Notes: generated by a model from the letters alone, not told the origin. A stretch of 64,000 nt of DNA from Perognathus longimembris pacificus (GCF_023159225.1 NC_063172.1:65911067-65975066), one strand, 5' to 3'. Counted from the first letter of the stretch, positions 30,412-42,295 are shown. Numbers and translations are program-made.

Positions 30412-31690
30412 CATGACCAGGGGCCCTGGACAGCAGAGGACTGGACAAGCGCCAGAGCGAGGCCGGAGGCAGCGCTGACACAGCCCCGAGGGGAAGGCTC
30501 GGCACGGAGCAGCTGGCGTCTCTTTGAGCATCTCTTTGTCTCCTCGGGGAGGAGGAATTAAATGAATGACCTGCCCCGCCGGCCTTTCAGGCGGAGGAAA
30601 AGCTCCGAAGGGAGCTGGGCGTGGAAGGCTCTGGTGACATATGGCGTTGTGATGGTTTCCTCCGAGGAGGCAGCGGGCTGGGTGCGGGGAGAGGTGACTC
30701 AGGAGTGAGCACCGCACAGCTCAGCCACGCCCTGGAAACGGAGGGGTGCCAGGCTCCCGGGCAGCTGGCGGGCAGGACCCCGGCCCGGCCCCCGCTACCT
30801 GCTCCCCGGCCATGGGGCCCAGCCCGCCAGGCCAGGAGAGGCCAGTGGCCCTGCCTCACACGCGGGAAAGGAGAGGCGATGGCTCGGGGAGTCAGCCGAC
30901 TCTGCCTCCCACAGCCGCCTGCTTGTGGGCAAATGCTGGCTTTGGCTTCTTGCCTTCATTCTCTTCCAGAAAACTTAGCCTTCCCATGAAATGGGCAGCA
31001 GGTTGGCCCGGAGCCCACCGGCCTGGCTGACACTCCAGCCCAGGGGAGGGGAACTGGCCCCCGCCCACCTCGGCAGAGGCCTCCAGCCCTTGGGCTCCAG
31101 CAGGTGCCGGCGTTCTGTGTCCCCAGGATTGAAGCTGGGCTCAGGGACCGGCTCTGGCAGCAAGCTGGCTGGCTTGCTTGTAACTAGGCGGAGTTGCAGT
31201 GTTTCACAAACAAATACTCCCCTCCCCAACATTCCCGCTGCTTGCCCAGGCCAAGGAAAGGAAGGTCATTGCACAAAGAAGAGTGACCTCACTCGAAAAG
31301 CAGGCGCTCAGCCTCGCACACAAACCCCAGAGCCCCAAATCACCCAGGAGACTTGTGTGTCATGAAAAATCCCCCCAGTGACACTGCCCTTAGCAGGTGC
31401 CAGTGGAGAGGCAGGCTGGAGGGGGGACAGAGCTTTGTCCCCCATGGTCTAGAGAGGCCACCCCGCCCCCAGGAATGAGGAGTGGGGTATGTGGGCTTCT
31501 TCGCCCCAGAGACCTGCCCCCGGGCACTGTAAAGAGGCAACTTCAAAGTTGCTTTTGTAGGGCCTGTGAATGAACTCAAGGCAAGATAAAAGCTGGGTAC
31601 CCAGCCTGGGCTGTGCTCACTGAGCAGAGCAGAGCCATTCCCTCTTGCAGTCACCTTAAGTCCCTTTCACGAAGAACAGGATTTCCCCAT
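30412..31690. other. Unique flank 3' of the LTR element
   Basis: About 1.3 kb of GC-moderate sequence. I see no repeat, no exon with two splice sites, and no gene. Frames up to 124 codons are unremarkable. Confidence 0.4.
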
Positions 31691-32160
31691 GAAGCGCCTT
31701 GCGACTGAAGGCTGGCCTTCACACAGGCGATACCTTCCTACCGGTCCACAGCAAAAGGTCAAACTGCTATAAAGGAGGAGAACAGCCAAAAGCCACAGAC
31801 CATCTGCCTGGCAGAAGTGATTGGCTTGTCCCTGTTCCCCTCAAGTCTTGTCCCTATACCCTCAAGTGGTGAAGTGGTAACGATTTCTCCAGAGATGAAG
31901 ACGGAGCTAAGTGAGGGTCAATCAGGCCACAAATGGGGCTTGGGACTGTTGTAACTCTGCACACTTTTCCCACACCCTTTGCCCGTTTCCTTATCTAGTT
32001 AAAGCTAAGACGAATGTCTGTGTCCCTGAAGACAGCTGATGCTATCCTGGCATGCTGTCTTTCTGTGGTTGCCATGCAATAAATCTCCTTTCTCTGCCCT
32101 TCACTTGGTCGATTTGTTTGGCACCTAAAGTCAGATCTGACGTGTTGGGACTCCCAGCGT
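31691..32160 (+). mobile_element. Possible solitary LTR or LTR-like segment
   Basis: A caataaatctcctttctctg motif (AATAAA at about 32079) followed by a TC-rich run resembles the R-U5 end of a class I LTR. Boundaries and target duplication are not visible. Confidence 0.25.
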
Positions 32161-32221
32161 TTGAACCTGGGATCTAAAAGCCCAATTTAAGTACTAATAA
32201 AGAACTAGTGTCGAGCACTAG

Positions 32222-32432
32222 CAGCTAGCTAGCAGGGAGCCTCCTAGCTACTCTGGAGGCTGAGATTCGAAGATCACAGTGTAAAGCCAAGGGCAGGAAA
32301 GTTCTTGAGACTCTCATCTCAAATTAAACAGCAAAAATCCAGAAGTAGTGCTGTGACTCAAATGGTAGAGCATCCGCATTGAGGAAGAAAAAAGAAAACT
32401 AAGGGACAGCCCCCAGGCTCCAGTAACAGCAA
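32222..32432 (+). mobile_element. Composite B1/ID-like SINE
   Basis: cctcctagctactctggagg, ctgagattcgaagatcacag, gtgctgtgactcaaatggta and agggacagcccccagg. Confidence 0.8.
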
Positions 32433-33680
32433 AACCCAAATGAACAGAAAACAGCCACGACCACCACAACAAACTAGAACAAAGCCAGAGCTGGCTGGGC
32501 CCTGCAGCTGCTTGCAGCTCTGTAGCTGGAGATGCCGAGATGTTTGCCCAGCTGCTACTGGTTCCTCCTCCGAATGTGGCTCAAGCGTAGCAGAAGTAGC
32601 AAGTATGGAGGAGAAGGGATGCACACATGTGCTAGCTACGTACTCTCTGCTCCTCCGGCCCCAGAAGGAGGGCAGAAAGCAGTCCTGTCTCTGAACTGCC
32701 CAGATGCAATCCCCACCTTACCCCTAGGTACCTGGGGCTGTGTGCCAGGGTCTTCTTGAACCCTCAGGCTAAACCCACACATCCATCTGTGCCCTGTAGT
32801 CTGGCTACAGTAGATTACATGAAGACCGATACCTCTGCATTAAAACAGGGACTAAACTGTGGATACTTGTGCTAGATACCAGGCTAGGTATTTAAAATAC
32901 CTTAACTCAGTGGATCTTCCAAACAAAGTCATGGATGGCTCTTCATTGATGCTAACTCTTCCAGTGTTCCTGACCAGAACCATGGCTCATTTTCAGAGGG
33001 AGGAAATGACTCCAGAAAGGCCGGAGGCCGAGTGGGGCCCAGGCCCTGTGCCAGCCCATTACTCAGCAGGTGAGTGAGTGCGCAGACCGTGGCTCCCCAG
33101 TTACCCCTGTGTCCAGGGCAACGGCACAGACAGTCACAGCCGCTCGGGTCCGAGCCCTGGCCTCTGCACACAGAACCCGGGCTTATGCGGGTGGGAGGGG
33201 GCAGGGCTCTGGAGAACCCGGAAGCTGCTCCACGGGAAAGTTTCTTTAGCCTGGGGACGATCCGTTCTTTAGCCTGGCAGGTAGCAACTGTAAATAAATG
33301 GCAGGCCATGATTCCCACTTATGGACAGCATCAGGGCCAGGGCCATCCCCCACCATGAAACCTGGATTTATGACAAGGGTTTCAGAGCTCACCCGCCTCC
33401 AAGGCTCAACGCTCTTTTGCAATGTAGACTTTGCCTTCGCCAGAAGAAAACAAAAAGCAAAAATCACCCTAAGGAAGAATCACAGAATTTAGCAGAGCTT
33501 AAACAGGAATTATGGTGCAGGCAAGAGTAAGAAGCTAGGTTAGGAAATTTGTTCTAGAAAAAGTGAGGTGAACGGGTGGACTGAGGAAAAGAGGGAGATG
33601 AAGAGGAAAGAGGAAGAGAATGCAGTCAAGACCCTAGTGCATATCCTGCAACAGTTAAGAAGGGAGGAGATCTTCATTAG
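32433..33680. other. Gene-poor sequence; possible MIR remnant
   Basis: About 1.25 kb. The part 32860-33015 (gtgctagataccaggctagg, then ttttcagagggaggaaatga) may be a MIR copy. No gene is supported. Confidence 0.35.
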
Positions 33681-34740
33681 CTATGCATCAGACAAGGGTC
33701 TCATGTCTAGAATATACTTAGAGCTGAAAAAATTAAACTCTCATAAGCAAATCCTCAAAAAAAAAAAACAACAATCCCATTAATAAATGAACTAAAGACT
33801 TAAAGAGAAACTTCTCCAAAGAAGAAGAATGGCCAATAGACACATGAAGAGATGTTCAACATCTCGGCTATAAAAGAAATGCAAATCAGCACAACATCTC
33901 AAGTCCACCTCACTCCAGTTCAGAATGACCATTATCCAAGAAAACTAGTAATAACGGGTGTTGGCAGGAATGTGGCCAAAAGGGAGTGTACATTTGTTCA
34001 ACCACTCTGGAAAGCAGTATGGAGGTTCCTCGAATACTGAACATAGAGCTCCACTATGACCCACAATCCCACTCCTGGGCATCTACCCAAAGGACCACAA
34101 ACAGTCCACACTAAGGCCACCACCATAACCAAACCATGTCCATCACAGTATTGTTTACCACAGCTAAGATATAGGATCAACCCAGATACCCCTCAGTGGA
34201 CGAATGAACCAAGAAAATGTGATAGCTAGCTAGCTAGCTATATCTATATATCATATGTCACACCATATAGAGATATAGATAGCTATCACAGTTTCTTGAT
34301 CCATATTTTATACACATATTAATATATAATATAAATATTATATACACATAATATTGGGAGGAGGGGTGTTGGGAAGGGAAAAACTGGAGAAAATGAGGGA
34401 GGGGTGACGCTGTTAAAAAGAAATGTACTGGGCTGGGAATATGGCCTAGTGGCAACAGTGCTTGCCTCCTATACATGAAGCCCTGGGTTCAATACCCCAG
34501 CACCACATATATACAAAATGGCCAGAAGTGGTGCTGTGGCTCAAGTGGTAGAGTACTGGTCTTGAGCAAAAAGAAGCCAGGGACAGTACTCAGGCCCTGA
34601 GTTTAAGGCCCAGGACTGGCAAAAAAAAAAAAAAAATTATTAAAAAGAAATATACTCATGACCTGACTTATGTAACTGTAACCTCTCTCTCTGTACATCA
34701 CTATTACAATAAAATTTAACTGTAAAAACATTATATATTT
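33681..34740 (+). mobile_element. LINE-1 3' end (end of ORF2 and 3' UTR), broken
   Basis: The order gggtctcatgtctagaatat, gccaatagacacatgaagag, aaagaaatgcaaatcagcac, ctctggaaagcagtatggag, cactcctgggcatctaccca and cccctcagtggacgaatgaa is the end of L1 ORF2. Then come a TAGC-rich tract, an AT-rich part and the tail ctgtacatcactattacaat with AATAAA. A dimeric ID SINE interrupts the 3' UTR. Stops break the frame, so it is inactive. Confidence 0.9.
34413..34656 (+). mobile_element. Dimeric ID-like SINE inserted in the L1 tail
   Basis: Complete dimer (ggctgggaatatggcctagt to aggactggc and an A-run, body 34431-34636) between ttaaaaagaaatgtact (34413-34429) and ttaaaaagaaatatact (34640-34656), a target duplication with one difference. 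Confidence 0.95.
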
Positions 34741-35000
34741 TAATTATCTATTTAATATATTTAAGAATATATTTTATTATATAATATTCCAGTATATTTT
34801 ATATATTGATATATAATTAATATTTTATATATTATAGGTTAATATAACATATTTTAACATGAATGTATTATCTAATATCTTGTGTTAATTGGTATGTTAC
34901 TATAGTATATATTGATATATTAATATAGTTAGTATATTAACATATATTGTATAGTGATATAATTAATATTTAATATGATATAATTAATATATGAGCTTAA
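34737..35000. repeat. AT-rich degenerate repeat (TATATTAATATA type)
   Basis: About 260 bp of almost pure A+T following the L1 tail, with irregular tatattaata-like units. Confidence 0.8.
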
Positions 35001-35158
35001 GCCTCAAGACTGGCATAAAAGAGAGCTAGTGAGAAAGAGATGATACACTGTATGTTTAACCAAAATGATGTGTACCTTATGACAAATGTGCATTCTTGGT
35101 TTAGCAAAATAAAGAAAAAGTATAGACAAATATTTTTACAAGTACCCTCTTCATAGAT

Positions 35159-35515
35159 GAGCCCTTGGGGCTGGGATGGCCCAGTGGTAAGGCGGTCCTC
35201 CTGGATGACCCCTTGGGGCTGGGACTATGGCCCAGTGGTAAGGCGGTCCTCCTGGATGAGCCCTTGGGGCTGGGACTATGGCCCAGTGGTAAGGCGGTCC
35301 TCATGGATGACCTTGGGGCTGGGATGGCCCAGTGGTAAGGCGGTCCTCCTGGATGACCCCTTGGGGCTGGGACTATGGCCCGGTGGTTAGGCGGTCCTCA
35401 TGGATGAGCCCTTGGGGCTGGGACTATGGCCCGGTGGTAAGGCGGTCCTCCTGGATGAGCCCTTGGGGCTGGGATGGCCCAGTGGTAAGGCGGTCCTCCT
35501 GGATGGCCTCTTTGT
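35159..35515 (+). repeat. Minisatellite built from the 5' end of an ID-like SINE
   Basis: Seven units of about 45-54 bp: cttggggctgggactatggc, ccagtggtaaggcggtcctc, ctggatgagc(cc). The core ggctgggactatggcccagt corresponds to the first 20 bases of the local ID SINE (ggctgggaatatggcctagt). Each unit has an A-box match (tggcccagtgg or tggcccggtgg, fitting TRGYNNARNNG). Some units lack the three-base tat insert. The sequence taggccatatccc after the array also resembles SINE sequence. Confidence 0.9.
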
Positions 35516-36765
35516 AGGCCATATCCCTCTCCCATACTCGATGCTCACGGTCTGGTGCTCAGGAACCGGCAGAGCGCAGCACCGCGGCCACTACAGGCCA
35601 TGTTGGAACACGAGCATCTGTGGCAGCTCACCAGCCTCGTCGTAGTTCCTTAGGGACCTGACATGCAGGTACACAGCGACAGCAAGAGCCTAACCAGCCT
35701 CCCTGGGAGCTTGTGCTGGATATGGGACTGACAAGTGAAGAGAATATGGATCATAATTTCATATTTAGACATATATTTTCTATCTAGACATAAGGTCTCA
35801 ACAGGGAAGGGACCTCTCTCTGCCTCGCCCTTGGGTACCAATTTCCTGAGGTTGTCACAGGACACAAATGAAGCGAAGAGCAAGACAGCGCCTTGGCACG
35901 GTGCGGGAAAGCCAGCGCAGCTCGGGCGGGAGCGCAGCTGGCCTGCTGCCGGGGGCGGAGAGCTTCGACCTCGAGCGCAGCGTGCTGATAAAGGAGACCG
36001 GGGTCAGCTCAAACTGACCCCACGCTCTCACACCCGCTTTAGCTAATCACCCTGTTGCACCTTTGCCAGGTGTGCTCAGGGGACTTGAGGCTGCCTTGCT
36101 CGCTAAGCTTCGCTCCTTCAGCGAGCATGGCGGATTTGGCCGCACGCGCTCTTCAAGGCCGGCGTCCATCCTTGACAAAAGTCAAACTCTTCAACACATT
36201 ATGGGCCGAGAGGAGTCCTTTCCCGAGTGTTTCGGTTTTGATTTCTTTCAGGATGAGTATCTAAGCTTCGTTCAGTTTTCAGATCACAGTCATTATTTTG
36301 GATAAGCAAGGTGAGGGGGAGAGAACGATTCTCTCGCACTTTGCTTTTTATTAATACTGATGTTTATGACAGTGCAAAACATAAAGCAAAATGATCGTGT
36401 GTCTGTGTTTCTAATGGAGCTACTCATTAATACGGTGTTTGTCTCTGAAATCCTTGCTGCTGTTCCTCCTGCCTCATTTTCCCTGATCGACCTTACCTCA
36501 TGGAGGTTATGTATGCAGTAAGCAAAACTTTATAGAGATCACCTTTGGAGCTGGGATTCGGGATGATTTCACTTTTATTACTTCCACAGCACAGGTTTTT
36601 TTTTTTAATTTCCTGTAATGAGTTCTATTATAAGATAAGTTAAGAGGGGTATTTCATTTTGTCCTGCTTCGGGGAGCTGTGTGTGCACAGTTGTCATTCA
36701 CTGAGACAGCGAAAATGATTCCTTGACTGACTGCAAAATGCAAGAGGTCTCGGAGGGGAGACCTG
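35516..36765. other. Sequence with a CpG-richer segment, no supported gene
   Basis: The part 35880-36010 is CpG-rich. A frame at about 36063-36305 after a moderate acceptor (cacctttgccag at about 36069) reads like protein near its end (ESFPECFGFDFFQDEY), but it has no partner exon. Confidence 0.3.
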
Positions 36766-36840
36766 AGCCCCACACAGTGCTTGTCCCTGAGCCCCACACA
36801 GTGCTTGTCCCTGAGCCCCAGTGCTTGTCCCTCCGTCCCT
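36766..36840. repeat. 24-bp tandem repeat, three copies
   Basis: gagccccacacagtgcttgt plus ccct, twice, then a shorter third copy. Confidence 0.9.
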
Positions 36841-37226
36841 GAGTCGGAACACAAGTCCTCACGCAAGAAGAATCAGTGCTAAATCTTTTGATAACCGAGA
36901 AGGTCCACCCTCCAGAAAGAGTGCACCCGCCCTGTGGGGAGCAAGCCTTCTGCACAGCAGGGGAGGGGCGGGGGGGGCCCGGAAGAGAGCCTTCAGAACG
37001 TTCCAGCTGAGTGGGGTGGAGGGTTGCCCCGTCTCCTACAACCCCCGCTGGAGGGTCGCACAAACAGCAGCTCGCTCTCGGGCACAGTCAGCATCCACCG
37101 TCCATCACGATGGGGCCGGAAAGCTTCCAGCTAAAGCAGGCCCTTCCAGCAAGAGGGTCTCAAACACCAGCAGCAGCAGGAGCCAGCCACCATGACAGTC
37201 ACCTGATTGTAATCTACATGCCGCCC

Positions 37227-37251
37227 CCTCCCTTCCCCCCCCCCCCCCCCC
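37227..37251. repeat. Poly(C) run
   Basis: About 19 consecutive C after ttccc. Confidence 0.95.
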
Positions 37252-37334
37252 GCAACACTGCAGTTGGAACTCATTGCCTCATTTCACTACCTCAGCCACA
37301 CGCCCCAAGCCCTCTCTGCTTCCGTTATTCTTTG

Positions 37335-37550
37335 CTTGTTCGTTTCGGTGCTGGCTAGGGCGGAACTGAGGGCCTGTGCGCCGTCCCTTAGCTTTTTTCC
37401 TCCAATTTGGTGTTCTACTACTTGAGCCATGCTTCTACTTCTCGCTTTAGTGTGGGTAACTGGGAATAAGGTGACCTCGGACCTTGATCCTCACGTCTCA
37501 GCCTGGAGAGTGGCTAGGCTTGCAGGTGCTGCTCCGGTTAGCTTCTTGCT
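37335..37550 (-). mobile_element. Old composite SINE, antisense
   Basis: gcggaactgagggcctgtgc, ctactacttgagccatgctt, aactgggaataaggtgacct, and tcacgtctcagcctggagag. Confidence 0.7.
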
Positions 37551-37804
37551 TTGCTCTTTGGACCTATACCTCCCACCCACCTAGGGTGTGCGGCATGGGA
37601 CACTGTTTCTGGCCAACAGTTTCTTAATGACAAAAAGTTTATGATTTTTCTAGTGAACCCAGCACATTAGTATAAATGGGTTTATGGGTTTGGAAGAGAG
37701 GGAATAAGAAAGAGTAATAGAGAAAGTGGATTTGATCAAAATTCATTATGTGCATGTATATAACCATGGAACCCCTTTGTGCAATTAATATATTAAATAA
37801 GAGT

Positions 37805-38068
37805 ATAGCCAGGCACCAGTGGCTCACACCTGCAATCCTAGATACTCAGGAGGCTGAGATCTGAGGACTGTGGTTCAAAGCCAGCCCAGGCAGAAAAAGC
37901 CCATGAGACAATCATAACTAATTAACCAGCAAAAAGCTAAAAGAAAGTAGAGCTGTGTCTCAAGTGGTTAGAGCACTAGCCTTGAGCACAAAGAGGCTCA
38001 GGGACAGCGCCCAGGCCCTGAGTTCAAGCCTCAGGACTTGCAAAACAACAACAACAAAAAAAAAGAGT
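37805..38068 (+). mobile_element. Composite B1/ID-like SINE, near complete
   Basis: gccaggcaccagtggctcac, ctgcaatcctagatactcag, gttcaaagccagcccaggca, caagtggttagagcactagc and gagttcaagcctcaggactt in order, with a caacaac/A tail. Confidence 0.93.
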
Positions 38069-38434
38069 ATAAAAAAAGATGAAAAACCAAAAAGTGAATT
38101 TTTTTTGAATATAGAAAAAACATAGAAAATGTGAGTCATGACATAGATAAAGAAATGGATACACTTAGCAATGCATTTTAAAGTTTGTGAAATGAGAACT
38201 CTGTAGAATTGAAATTTTAAATTAGCAAAGCAAATTAAAAGAAATAGAAATAAAAATATTTTTTTCTAAATGAAAAGTTCCCGCTTTAACAGAGTGCTAT
38301 GTCTCCTCGGCCGCTCACTTTCCTCAGGATGTCCGCACACTGGTGGCATAGAGCCCAGGGGACAGCTTCTGCTTTTCCTCAGTGAAGCCACCTGCCCGCC
38401 TCCCCCACTGTGCATTCACAAGTAGTAAACAAAC

Positions 38435-38635
38435 TTTTTTGGGGAGAGCCAGTCCTGAGCTTGGACTCAGGGCCTGAGCACTGTCCCTGGCTTCTTTCTG
38501 CTCAAGGCTAGCACTCTGCCACTTGAGCCACAGCACCACTCTGGCCTTTTCTATATATGTGGAGCTGAGGAATCGAACCCAGGGCTTCATGTATACGAGG
38601 CAAGCACTCTACCACTAGGCCATGTTCCCAGCCCT
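38435..38635 (-). mobile_element. Dimeric ID-like SINE, antisense
   Basis: cttggactcagggcctgagc, gccacttgagccacagcacc, ctatatatgtggagctgagg, gcactctaccactaggccat. Full length. Confidence 0.93.
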
Positions 38636-38714
38636 CACCAAACTTTCTTAAATTACATGTTCATTTGCAGACTCGCTCGAGACACAATACTAGTAGAATC
38701 TCATTTTTCTTTTC

Positions 38715-38805
38715 TTTCTCCCCAATGCTGGCGATTGAATCTAGAACCTCACGCATACTAGGCAAATGATCTAGCATCAAGCTACACGCTCTTGGCCCTT
38801 AATTT
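38715..38805 (-). mobile_element. Single ID-like unit, antisense
   Basis: ccccaatgctggcgattgaa, aacctcacgcatactaggca, and ctacacgctcttggccc. Confidence 0.6.
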
Positions 38806-38937
38806 TTCATTAAACATGAGGTTTTTCTCTTTCATTTTCCTTTCCTTTCCTAACTCCTTCTCGTCTTCCTTCACTTCTTCCCTTCCTTCCTTCATTAGTT
38901 TGTTTGTTCCTTCCTTTGTTTTTTGGTGTTTTTTTTT

Positions 38938-39045
38938 TCTTTTGAGACAGAATCTTACCCAATAGCCCAGGCTATCTTCAAATTCATAACTCTTCTGCTT
39001 CTGCCTTCTAAGGGCTATGATTCTAGTATCTAACCTAAACCCAGG
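38938..39045 (-). mobile_element. B1/7SL-like monomer, antisense
   Basis: ttttgagacagaatcttacc, agcccaggctatcttcaaat, and cttctgccttctaagggcta. Confidence 0.7.
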
Positions 39046-39104
39046 AAATTTTTATTTTGCTAGCTGATTGTTGGCAGAGTTTTATTGCAAATGTTTTCAA
39101 AGCA

Positions 39105-39530
39105 TTGCTAAGTATACTAATTACCTGTGGCTACCATGACAAATTAGCACAAGTTTAATAGCTCGAAACAATATAATATTATTATAGTTATAGTTCCAAA
39201 GGTCAGAAGATTAAAATCAATTTAACTGGTCTAAAGTCAAAACATTCGCCAAGCATGGTTCCTTTTGAAGGCTCTTGGGGAAATCCAGCCCTCGTCCTGC
39301 TCAGTTTCTGGAGTCCATTTGTATTCTTTGGCTCATGACCCCTTTTTTACTTCATCCAGTCTCTTGATGTGGTGTGGTAACTTCTACTGACTTAGAGCTC
39401 TTGTCTCTACTTACAAGGACCCTTGGTTACATCAAGCCCACATGGAAAATCTAGAATAATCTCCCCAAGTCAAGATCCTCAATTTAGTCACATCTGAAAA
39501 ATTCTTTTTGCCAAATAAAGTAATGATACT
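39105..39530 (-). mobile_element. Ancient interspersed repeat, probably MaLR/ERVL-like, antisense
   Basis: ttacctgtggctaccatgac, atagttccaaaggtcagaag, tcctttgaaggctcttggg-like parts, ttggctcatgacccctt and aatctccccaagtcaagatc follow the reversed order of an old MaLR-type LTR. Family name uncertain. Confidence 0.45.
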
Positions 39531-39597
39531 CACTATATTCGATCTACTACACTAAGCAACATGTAATTAGGTATCGATTTTTCCATTTATAAAACTT

Positions 39598-39678
39598 TTG
39601 CTATAAAGCAAAAGCAGTAAAGCACCTGTCTAGCAAACAAAGCCCAGAGTTCAAACCCCAGAACCACAAAAAAAACTT
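39598..39678 (+). mobile_element. Single ID-like unit
   Basis: agcaaaagcagtaaagcacc, tgtctagcaaacaaagccca and gagttcaaaccccagaacc with an A-tail. Confidence 0.65.
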
Positions 39679-39679
39679 T

Positions 39680-40650
39680 TATTCTACTTAATTCACATAT
39701 TCTTATCAATCTTGGATTGCTCATGAAAATTTCCTGACACTAAACAAAGCTAGCCACCCTCTCAAGTTAATTCCCTGTTCACTATTTTACAGCATCTTAA
39801 CTTATATAGTATGCAAGTATCGAAGACGAAGAAGAAAAGAGATACCAAAGCAAAACAAACTAAAGGAAAGAAAGTTAAATACATGGGGTAATTTTGCTTG
39901 TCTGATTGTTCACTGCTGTGCTTGAATACCAAGCAGCTCATTTGACTGCATCTTTGCTTTCTTAAGTTGCCTAAAATACGTAAATACAAATAAAATATGT
40001 AGCAAAAATAATGAAAGCAAATACAGGAACTTTACCAATAATGGAGTGTGCACCATGTCTGCTCTTACCCAGAGTTCACTGAGTCACAATCTCATCTAAA
40101 GGACACTCCTAGCACTGTCGTCCAGAACGCACCGTGACAATGGCTCATGCACAGAAACACATGATTCCAACAGGGAGGACCCTGGGAATATCTGCTTGTA
40201 CCACGGTCTTGCAAAGGCTCCAAATATTAAAGTACCACAGTGGTTACACCTGTGATGGGGATCAATTATCCCTTTCATTCCTCACTAGTACAAACCGATG
40301 GATAAATTCTTATTTGCTTAAAGGTCAGTTTTAACACTGGCCTCTTGAGGCCACAATACCAAAACTACTATGCCGAGCATTTGTAACTTGTACAGAACTT
40401 CCCCATCCCCCTAGGAACCCAGTGAAGCCCCTCAACCAAGTGCTCTTCCCAGAGCGGTGCTATTGGCAAAGCTGTCTTTGTAACGAGCCCTCCCTTAATG
40501 TATGGAGCTCAGCCTCCTCGCGAGAGAACAGGATTCCTCCGGAGAGTCGGGAACTCCTAGCAGTACACAGGGCAGCGAAGGGCCACGCCGGGCCTGAGGC
40601 CATCCATCCACTGCGTCTCTCTCTTGCTGATTTCACAGGTCCTGGGGCGG
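39680..40650. other. Sequence without recognised feature
   Basis: About 970 bp. The only longer frame (146 codons, starting near 40422) runs into a SINE and has no splice support. Confidence 0.3.
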
Positions 40651-40651
40651 G

Positions 40652-40880
40652 GAGTAGGAGCCAGGCACTCACACTCCTAACTACTCGGGAGCTCAGTTCA
40701 AAGCCAGCTCAAGCAGGAAAGTCCAGGAGAATCTCGTCTCCAGTAACCAGCAAAACGCTACAAGTGGAGCTGTGGCTTAAGTGGCAACGCATCAGCCTTG
40801 GCCAAAGAAACGAAGGAGCAGTGCCTGGGCCTAGAGTTCAAGCCCCAGGATCAGAAAAATAAAAACAAAAGCAAAAACCT
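40652..40880 (+). mobile_element. Composite B1/ID-like SINE
   Basis: gagccaggcactcacactcc, gttcaaagccagctcaagca, ctgtggcttaagtggcaacg and gagttcaagccccaggatca. Confidence 0.88.
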
Positions 40881-40884
40881 GGGG

Positions 40885-41089
40885 GTGGCCAAGTGCCTGC
40901 GGCTCAGACCTGTAAGCCCTGTGATCCTAGCTAATCAGGCGGCGGAGATCTCAGTACTGAGGTTCAAAGCCAGCCTCTGTAGGAGAATCTGAGACGCTTA
41001 CCCCCAGCTCATCAGCTAACAGCAAGGGTGTGGTCAAGCCAGCCTTGAGCAAAAAAGCTAAAGGACAGGGCCCAGGACCTGAGACCAAG
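40885..41089 (+). mobile_element. Composite SINE running into a CA tract
   Basis: gcggctcagacctgtaagcc, ctagctaatcaggcggcgga, gttcaaagccagcctctgta and cagccttgagcaaaaaagct. Its tail has expanded into the next tract. Confidence 0.82.
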
Positions 41090-41128
41090 CCAACACACAC
41101 ACACACACACACACGCGCGCGCACACGC

Positions 41129-41168
<40 letters not shown>

Positions 41169-41312
41169 ACACACACACATGCACACACACGCACGCGCAC
41201 ACGCACACACACGCACACGCACACACACACACATACACACACGCACACACACACGCACACACACGCGTGCACGCACACACACACACACACGCACACACAC
41301 ACACACACACAA
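41090..41312. repeat. Long compound (CA)n/(CG) microsatellite
   Basis: Over 220 bp of alternating purine-pyrimidine sequence (cacacgcgcgcgcacacgca and similar), a strong candidate for Z-form DNA. Confidence 0.97.
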
Positions 41313-42205
41313 ACACTCCAGGCACAAGTGCTAATCCAGGCAGGGTGCCAGAATGAATAAGAAACAGTCAGAGCCTGTTCCAAACAAGCAATGACTTAAT
41401 TTTACTCTAATAAGTGAAGGCTATCTTAGCATTTCCTTTAAGCCAAGATTTAGCAAAGCAGTAATGAATAATAACTGAGCTTAACAATGCTGGAATGCAA
41501 TGCACATTCAGTGACTCTAAATTAAGAATCCCTTCCTCGGTAAGCAGAAATTGGTAATAGATTATTTCGCACATGAAATACATTTTGGGGAGAAAATGTT
41601 AGAGGACTGAATGTCAGAGTAGTTCGCAATCTGTCACGCTGAAATCAATTAAGCCTCAGCGAGGCGAGCGTCTCCGCTGGCAACTGTCCAAACTGCGGTG
41701 AGGGCGCCAGGGAACGGCCAGCAACTCGAAACCTCTTACACGGCGACAAGCGGGGACCCCTTTCTGCACGTGCTGCCTCCTGTGACCTGGCTCCGCTCTT
41801 GACCTCTGCGGCTTTCTTCCTGTTCTTGGCTGTCCTCTCTTCCTGCTCTCAGGCTACAACTGTAGCTGTCCCCCGAAAGATGGAGGCTTCGGCCCTCTGT
41901 GTCTAATGCTTCACAAGTGCTGGCTTGGAGAATTCGTCCCTGTAGCATCGCCCACCATCCTTCTACCCAAAGTCCCTTCCTTGCGGCCTACCCAACTTGT
42001 CCAGCCTGAGCCAGGTGCCCTGCACGCTTCAGCTCAAGTCTGTGGTCGCCCTGGTGATCTTTCCTTCCTGGGAATTCTAGTAGCTCTTATGATTTGCCAT
42101 GCAATCTGAAATTCAGTCTCCTATTTCCCTATGTTCTTCCCTACATATTTATTGGATGAATATTTGCTCCCTTCCTAACCACAGAGAAGGCTCTTCAAAA
42201 AAGAA
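41313..42205. other. Sequence without recognised feature
   Basis: About 890 bp; no repeat or gene recognised. Confidence 0.3.
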
Positions 42206-42295
42206 ATGAAATCATTTATTCATCCATTCAACAAATAGTTATAGAAAGCCTACGTGTAGAAACGCTGTTCTAGACACATAAAGACTGAGAGCTAT
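42206..42295 (+). mobile_element. Ancient L2/MIR-like remnant
   Basis: catttattcatccattcaac, aaatagttatagaaagccta and gctgttctagacacataaag resemble the conserved part of an old mammalian repeat. Confidence 0.4.
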
